Below are positions 10,601-19,600 of a stretch of DNA of 64,000 bases, one piece after another. Origin of the DNA: Leclercia sp. LSNIH1. GTDB lineage: Bacteria; Pseudomonadota; Gammaproteobacteria; Enterobacterales; Enterobacteriaceae. A program made the position numbers and the translations under genes. The stretch spans positions 4,588,001 through 4,652,000 of the forward strand of contig NZ_CP026167.1 of NCBI RefSeq assembly GCF_002902985.1. The letters run 5' to 3'. The notes under the pieces are model-generated. The model did not search any database. It was not told the DNA's origin and saw nothing but the letters and a program-made list of their open reading frames with translations. The first letter of the stretch is position 1; each line of letters opens with the position of its first letter.

Positions 10601-13600
10601 GGCGCCAACGGCGCCGACCCTCACCGCCATCAGCGATAACGTCGGGACGATCCAGAACCCGATCACCACCTCCGGCCAGACCACCGACGACACCACCCCG
10701 ACCCTGAGCGGCAGGGCTGAAGCCAATGCCACGGTGGATATTTATGACAACGGCGCCCTGATCGATACCGTGCAGGCCAACGAAGCGGGTGACTGGACAT
10801 ACACCCCAGACCAGGCGCTCAACAACGGCAGCCATACCTTTACCACCCGCGCCACCGACGCGGCGGGCAACGTCAGCGAGCTCTCGCCGGGCTTCACCCT
10901 GATTGTCGATACCCTTAAACCGGTAGCCCCGGTGATCGCCCTGGCCCAGGATGACGTCGCCCCGGGCACCGGCGCGCTCGCCAGCGGAAGCAGCACCAAC
11001 GACACCCTGCCGGTGCTCACCGGCACCAGCGAGCCGAATGCCCGGATACAGATCTTTGAAGGCGAAACCCTGGTGGGCGTTGGCGTGGCGGATGCGCAAG
11101 GAAACTGGACGGCCACGCTCACCGAGCCGCTCAGCGATGCTCAGCACAGCTTCAGGGCGGTAGCCATTGATGCCGCGGGCAACGCCAGCGATCCATACGC
11201 CGCCTTCACCCTGACCGTCGATACCCAGCCGCCAGCGGCGCCGGTACTGGTTTCGGTCACTGATGATGTCGGCGCCGGAGGCATCCTCGACAACACCCAG
11301 CTGACCAACGATGCGAACCCGACGCTGCGCGGCACGGCAGAGGCGGGCACCACGGTGAACATTTACGACGGCGCCACCCTGCTGGGCACGGCGCTCGTCG
11401 GGGCCGACAACGCCTGGATCTTTACCCCGCAGAGCCCACTGGGCGACGGTCTGCACACCCTGACGGTGACCGCCACCGACGCGGCGGGCAACGTCAGCCC
11501 GCCGACCAGCGGATTTGTGATCAACGTGGATACCATCGCGCCGCCAGCGCCTGCCATCGTCTCGGTTGTGGATGACATCGGTTCGGTACAGGGGCCTGTT
11601 CTCAACGGCAACCCGACCAACGATACCCGTCCGACCCTCAACGGCACCGCCGAAGCGGGGGCCATCGTGCGTATTTACGACGGCGACACCCTGGTGGGCG
11701 AGACGATCGCTAACGCCGAGGGCCAGTGGACCCTGGCGCAGACCACCACCGCTCTCATCGACGGGGTGCATAACTTCACCGCCACCGCCACCGACACTGC
11801 GGGCAACCTCAGCGCGAGGTCACCGGTTACGTCGATCACCGTTGACACTATCGCCCCGGGCGCGCCGGGCAGCTTCACCGTGCTCAACAACGGCAATACC
11901 CTCACCGGCCAGGGCGAAGCGGGCAGCACCATCACCGTGCGCGATGGAGACACGGTGATTGGCACCGGGGTCGTTGACGAGACCGGCAACTTCTCCCTTA
12001 CCCTCACCACGCCAAAACAGAATGGGGAACTGCTGACGGTAACGGCAACCGACCGGGCCGGGAACACCGGCGCGGAAGGCCAGATCGTCGCTCCGGACAC
12101 CACGCCGCCTGCCGTTCCGGCGATCACCGACGTGGTGGACAACGTGAGTGCGTATACCGGCACCATCAACGACGGGCAGACCACCAATGACAACACGCCA
12201 CTGGTGCGCGGCACCGGCGTTGCCAACGCCACTATCCTGCTCTACAGCGGCACGGATCTGGTTGGCACCACCCAGGTCAGCGCAGAGGGAACCTGGGAGA
12301 TCCAGCTGACGGCACCGCTGCCTGATGGCGGTCACGTTCTGACCGCGCAGTCGGCGGACGCCGCGGGCAACAACAGCGCGCCGTCCAACAGCTGGAGCAT
12401 CGTAGTGGATGCCACCGCCCCGGACGCCCCGGTCATTACCCAGGCGATCAACGATCTCTCCGGCAGCCCGGTTGCCATCAGCAATAACGGCGCCACCAAC
12501 GACAACCAGCCAACCCTGAGCGGGACCGGGGAGGCGGGCACCACCCTCAGCATTCGGGTGGACGGCGAGGAAGTGGGTACTGTCCAGGTGGGCGCGGGGG
12601 GCGAATGGACCTTCACGCCGCCGGAGGCGCTCGGCGAGGGGCTACGCGTCATCACCGTGGTGGCGACCGATGCCGCCGGGAACACCGGTGAGCCGTCCAC
12701 CGCCTTTAACATCACTATCGATACCGTACCGCCAGCCGCCCCGGTCATCACCCTGGCCGTGGACAATACCGGCAGCGTCACCGGCGACGTGCTCAGCGAC
12801 CAGCCGACCGATGAAAATCTGCCGCTGATCCGCGGAACGGGTCCGGCGAACGCGCAGATTAACCTCTATGACGGCACCACCCTGCTGGGCACCGCCACCA
12901 CCAGCGCGACGGGGGCATGGAGCGTACAGCTCACTACGCCGCTGGGGAACGGCACCCACGCCCTGACCGCCACGGTGAGCGATGCGGCGGGCAACATCGC
13001 CACCTCCGGCACCTTTAACCTGGTGGTGGATAACGTGCCGCCTGCCACGCCGGAGATTCCGGCTATCACCGTCAACCCGGACGGCAGCGGCGAGACCCCG
13101 CTTACCGGTGGGGGCAGCACCCGTGATACCACCCCAACCCTGAGCGGGACCGGGAATGAGGGGGATCTCGTCACCATCTATAACGGTACCACCCCTATCG
13201 GTGAAACCACCGTGCAGCCGGACGGGACCTGGACCTGGACGCCGCCTGCGGATCTGCCTAACGGCACCTACGATCTGAGCCTGACCGTGACCAACAGCGA
13301 CGGCGCGGGCAACGAGAGTGCGCCATCCCAGCCGGTAAGCATCACCATCGATACCGAAGCGCCAGAGACGCCAGCGCTGCCGGTGGTGACGGATAACGTC
13401 AGCGATATCACCGGCCCGGTAGCCAACAACGGCGCCACCAACGATACCCGTCCGGTGCTGAGCGGCACAGGCACACCGGACGACATCATCACCATCTATG
13501 ACGAGACCCTCAACGGAAACAATCCGGTGGGCGAAGTGGTGGTCGACATCAACGGCAACTGGACGTGGCGTCCGGACCTGCCGCTGACGGAGGGCAGCCA

Positions 13601-16600
13601 CAGCTTCACCCTGACCGCCACCGATCCGGCGGGCAACGCATCGCCGGTATCGGGCAGCATGACCGTCACCGTTGACAGCGTCGTGCCAGCGATCCCAACT
13701 ATCGGCATCGTGGATGACAACGTCGGTCCGGTCACCGGCAACATTACGGCGGGGGGCAGCAGCAACGACAATACCCCAACCGTCACCGGTACCGGAGAGA
13801 ACGGCACCACGGTGATTCTCTACAGCAACGGCATTGAGGTGGGACGCGGCCAGGTCACTGACGGCATCTGGAGCATCACCACTTCGGAACTGCGAGATGG
13901 CCCCACCACCCTGACCGTGGCGGCGGTGGATGTTGCCGGGAACGTCAGCGCGGCGGGGAGCGACTTCGCCTTCACCATTGACACCCTCCCTCCTGCCATC
14001 CCGCAGCTGCTGGCGATTTCCGACAGCACCCTGGCGGGCGGCCAGCTCTACGCCAACAGCAGCACCCCGACCCTGAGCGGGACCGGGGAGCCGCTCAGCA
14101 CCATCACCGTCTCTGTTGACGGACAACCGCTGGGCGAGGTGCAGACCGACGCCCAGGGCCAGTGGACGCTGCCGATCCCTGACGGCACCCCGCTCTCCGA
14201 TGCCCCGCACACCTTTACCGTGGTGGCGCGGGATGCGGCGGGCAATACCAGCGAAAGCACGCCGGTTAACCTGATCGTTGATACCCAGGCGCCGGGTGCG
14301 CCGGTGGTGACCGGGATTGTCTCCGGCGGTACGCCGCTGACCGGTACCGCCGAAGCGGGTTCCATCATTACGGTGACCGGCCCGGGCAACGTGGTGCTGG
14401 GCACCGGGGTCACCAACGCCCAGGGTCAGTTCTCCGTCGCCCTGACCCCGCCGCAAAGCGACGCGGTCACCCTGAGCCTGACCGCCAGCGACGTGGCGGG
14501 CAACACCAGCCTGCCGGGATCGTATGACGTTCCAGCCACGCCAGCGCTGCCGGACGTGCCGGTTATCGACGCCATCGTGGATGACAACGGCACCGGCGGC
14601 AGCATCAACGTCAAGGGCCTCAGCTCTAACGACGCCACGCCAACTCTTACCGGCACGGCGATCCCGGGCAGCGTGGTGACCGTTTATCTCGACGGCAGCA
14701 CCACGCCACTGGGCACCGTCACCGCTGACGCCACCACCGGGGCCTGGTCGTTGCCGGTTGCCACCGCCTTGAGTGAAGGCAGCCATAGCTTCAGCGTCAC
14801 CGCTACCGTCGACGGCCAGACCAGCGGCCAGTCGCCAGAGGCGACGGTGAATATCGACCTCACCCCGCCTGCGGCACCTGCTCTGGGCACGCTGGTGGAT
14901 AACGTCGGCACCGTCACCGGTTCAGTGGTTAGCGGTACCCCGACCAACGACAACCAGCCAACCCTGAACGGCACGGCGACACCGGGGGATGTAATCACCA
15001 TTTATGCCGGTGATACCGTGCTCGGCACCGTACCGGTGAGCGCAACCGGAGCCTGGAGCTTCACCCCCGCCGAGCCGCTGGCGGATGGCACCTATACCCT
15101 GCTCCTCACCGCCACCGATCCGGCGGGCAACCAGAGCCAGCCGTCGGCACCGTTCTCACTGGTGGTGGATACGGTGGTGACACCACCGGTTATTACCGGA
15201 GCGAATGATGACGTCGGGCCGGTGACCGGCAACGTGGTCAGCGGCGGCAGCACCAACGACAACACTCCGACCCTGACGGGCACCGCGGAAGCGGGCAGCA
15301 GCGTCGCCCTCTATGAAGGCACCCGTCTGCTCGGCACCGTGGTCGCCAACGCCAGCGGGATCTGGAGCTTCACTCCGACGGTGGTGCTGCCGGAGGGCCA
15401 ACACAGCTTTACCGCCATCGCCACCGACCTGGCGGGCAACGTCAGCGTAGCGTCCGGGGCCTATACCCTGACCGTGGACATCACGCCACCGGCGACGCCA
15501 GTCCTGGTCAGCGTTAATGACGACGTGGCGGGCAACACCGGCGTACTGGTCAGCGGCCAGATCACCAATGACGCGCGTCCGGAACTGACCGGGACCGGCG
15601 TGGCGGGCAGCACCGTGCGCATTCTGGATAACGGCCAGCAGATCGGCACCGCGCTGGTGGACGGCAGCGGCAACTGGCGCTTTACCCCGGACACCGATCT
15701 GGCCCAGGGGCCGCACGAGCTGCGCGTCAGCGCCACCGATGCCGCAGGCAACGTCTCGGGCACCTCTCCAGCCTTCTCCCTGAACGTCGATACCGTCGCG
15801 CCGCTGGCGCCGGTGCTGGCAAACGTGGTGGATGACGTCGGGACCCTTACCGGCACGGTGAACAACGGCGGCATCACCAACGATACCCGCCCAACCTTTA
15901 ACGGCACCGGCGAAGCGGGCTCGATTGTCACTATCCTTGTGGATGGAGAAGCGGTCGGCACCGCGGTGGTTAACGCCGCCGGGAACTGGACCTTTACCCC
16001 TGACACCGCCCTCGCCGAGGGGCTGCGCAGCGTCACCTTCACCGCCACCGATCCGGCGGGGAACACCGATCCTGCAAGCGCAGCCTTTACCCTGACGGTA
16101 GACACCACCGCCCCGGCGGCACCGACCATCCTGGCCGCCGCCGATAACGTGGGCAGCATCCAGACGCCGCTCACCGTTTCGGGCCAGGTGACCGACGATC
16201 CAACCCCAACCCTGTCCGGCCAGGCGGCCGCCAGCGCCACGGTGACGATCTATGACAACGGCGTGGCCCTTGGCACCGTACAGGCCAGCGCCGCCGGGGA
16301 GTGGAGCTTTACCCCGGCCACGGCGCTCGGTAACGGCAGCCACACCTTCACCGCCAGCGCCACCGACGCTGCAGGCAACCTCAGCGAAGCCTCGGCGGGG
16401 TTCACGGTGATTGTCGATACCGTCAAACCGCTCGCACCGGTGATCGCCCTGGCCCAGGATGATGTCGGCAGCATAACCGGGGCACTCCCCAGCGGGCAGC
16501 GCACCGATGACACCCTGCCGGTGCTCACCGGGACCAGCGAAGCGAACGCCCGGGTGCAGGTGTTTGAAGGCGATATCCTGCTGGGCACCGCCACCGCGGA

Positions 16601-19600
16601 TGCCAGCGGTAACTGGTCGATTGCCCTGACCACCCCGCTCACCAACGCCACGCACAACTTTACAGCGTTGGCGACGGATGCGGCGGGCAACGTCAGCGAT
16701 CCGTCCAATACCTTCAGCCTGACGGTAGATACCCAGCCGCCAGCGGTGCCGGTGCTGGTCTCAGTGGTGGATGATGTCGGTGCGGTGACAACCCTCACCA
16801 GCGGCCAGCTGACCAACGATGCGAGACCGACCCTCAGCGGCACCGCGGAAGCGGGCGCGACGGTGAGCATCTACGACGGCACCCTGCTGCTCGGCAGCGT
16901 GGTGGCCGATGCCAACAGCGCCTGGAGCTTTACTCCAACTACCCCGCTGGCGGATGGCCTGCACACCCTGACGGTGACCGCCACCGACGCGGTGGGCAAC
17001 GTCAGCCTGCCGACCGCGGGCTTTACCGTGAATGTCGATGCCACCGCCCCGGCTGCGCCTGTCATTACCTCGGTAGTGGATGACGTCGGCTCGATCCAGG
17101 GCCCGGTGATCAACGGCAATCCGACCAATGACACCCGTCCAACCCTCAACGGCACCGCCGAAGCGGGCGCAATAGTGCGCATCTACGACGGCACCACGCT
17201 GGTAGGCGAGGTGACGGCCAACGCCCAGGGCCAGTGGACGCTGGCGCAGACCACCACCGCCCTCACCAACGGAGTACATAACTTTACTGCCACCGCCACC
17301 GATGCGGCGGGCAACCTCAGCGCAGCATCGCCGGTCACCGCCATCACCGTCGACACTATCGCCCCAGGGGCACCGGGCGGCTTGACTGTACTGGAGAGCG
17401 GGGGCCGGATTAACGGCACCGCCGAGGCGGGCAGCACCGTCACCATTCTCGGCACCGACAACGTGACCGTGTTGGGCACCGGCGTAGCCGACGCGTCCGG
17501 GCGCTTCAGCATCGCGCTCTCCACGCCGCAGGTGAACGCCGAACTGCTGCACCTCTTCGCCACCGACCGGGCCGGTAACGTGGGGCAGACGGTGGATCTG
17601 CGGGTGCCGTACTCGGTGATCCCGAATCCGCCAGTCATCACCAGCGTCAACGACAACGTGGGCAGCATCATTGGCAATCTGCTCAACGGGCAGCGCACCG
17701 ACGATACCACCCCAACGCTGACCGGGACCGCGCAGCCGCTCTCCACCATCACCCTGTATGACAACAATGTGTTGTTAGCCACGGTGACCACCAACAGCGC
17801 CGGGGTCTGGACATACACCCCAACCGTGCCGCTGGGTAATGGCCCTCACGCCTTTACCGCCACCGCAGGCAATGCGGTTGGCACCAGCCCGGTGACGCCG
17901 CTGAGCTCGATTGTCGTGGATACCGTCGCCCCGGGCACGCCGCAGGGAACCTTTAACGCCGACGGCAGCGTTCTGAGCGGGACCGCCGAAGCGGGGAGCA
18001 CCATCACCCTGCTGCTGAGCGATAACAGCGTGGTGACCACCACCGCTAACGCCCAGGGCAACTGGAGCTACACCTTCCTCGACAGACAGTCCGAAGGGGA
18101 GCGAATCACCCTTTCCGCCACCGATGCGGCGGGCAACACCTCCGCCACCGGTACGGTGATTGCGCCAAACCTGCCGCTGTCCGCGAGTGACAACGTGGTA
18201 GGGCTGGCCCTGACCACCAACGCCACCACCAGCACCGCCCAGTACAGCGACTACGGCGTGCAGCTGGTGGGCGGCGTCGGCAACGTGCTGTCGCTGCTGG
18301 GGGAGAATTCCGCCCAGGTGACCTTCACCGTACCGACCGGCGGTAGCGCAGATATGGAGATCAACGCCAGCGCCACGGGTATCGTGCTCTCCCTGCTTAA
18401 CACCCTGGAGATCATTGTGCAGCGCTGGAACGGCAGCTCCTGGACCACCGAAGTGGATACTGGCCTGCCGCAGTTCGCCAACCTGCTGACCCTGGGTGCC
18501 AGCGGCGTGACCCTGAACCTGGCCGGTCTGCCGGGCGGGCAGTATCGTGTGCTGAGCTACAACACCAACCTGCTGGCAACCGGGTCATACACCAGCCTGG
18601 ACGTGGACGTCACCCAGACCACGGCTGGTACCCTGTCCGGCACGCTGGTGCAAAACGGTAACGTCATCACCGATATCGATCCGGTGAGCGGCAGCGACAG
18701 CGCGCCAAACGGCACGGTGGTGACCAGCGTGACCAACGCCAACGGCGTCACCGTCAACGTGGCGGCAGGGGCGGCGGGCACCACCATCAACGGGCTGTAC
18801 GGCACCCTGACCCTGCACACCGACGGGAGCTACACCTACACCCTGACCAACACCAGCGCCTCGGTGCTGGGCCGGACCGACACCTTCATCTATAACATCG
18901 CCGGCAAAGGGGCCACGGACGACGCCCGCCTGGTGATCACCCTGGGTGAGAACACGGTGCGCAACAGCGTGACGGCGGTGGACGACACCGCGTCCCTGAC
19001 CTTCGGCACGCAGGTACAGTCCATCGACTACGGCCCGTCAAGCCAGGGCGGCTTTACCGTGGTGGGGGTTAACCTCGGCAACGTGCTGAACCTCAACCTG
19101 CTGGACGATCGTAGCGAGACCATGAAGTACAGCGTGGCGGAGGGTACCACCCGCACCATGACCATCCAGAGTAGCGTCGGCGGGGTGGCCCTGGCCTCGG
19201 TGTTTGACCTCTATATCTACAAGTTCAACCCGGCAACCCAGAGCTACGAGCGGGTACGCACCGAGGCAGGCTGGCTGCGCGCGCCGCTGCTGGGTGGCAC
19301 CTCGGCACCGCTGACCCTGACCCTGCCGGCAGGGGATTACATCTTCCTGATGAACACCGTCTCGGGGATCACCGCCCTGACCGGCTACCGTCTGAACGTG
19401 CTTGAGGACCACGTTTATGCCGTCACCAGCACCACCGCCAGCACCACCGGCGACGTGCTGCAAAGTGACATCGCGCCTGCGGGCACGCTTGTCACCCAGG
19501 TGAACGGCGTTAACGTGAACGCCACCGGCACCACCCGCATCGAGGGAGAGTACGGCACACTGCTGATCGACGCCCAGGGCAAATATACCTATACCCTGCG

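Noticed and set aside
6379..17620. Regular repeats that could be mistaken for a CRISPR array or satellite DNA
   Set aside because: The repeats are ~300 bases long, stay in one open reading frame and encode Ig-like domains; there are no short identical repeats with unique spacers.
5274..18061. Many long minus-strand open frames (up to 714 codons) opposite the giant adhesin gene
   Set aside because: They follow from the GC-rich, repetitive codon pattern of the Ig-like repeats; the translations are low-complexity Ala/Gly/Arg/Val sequence that repeats with the sense-strand units, and no starts with ribosome-binding sites are apparent.
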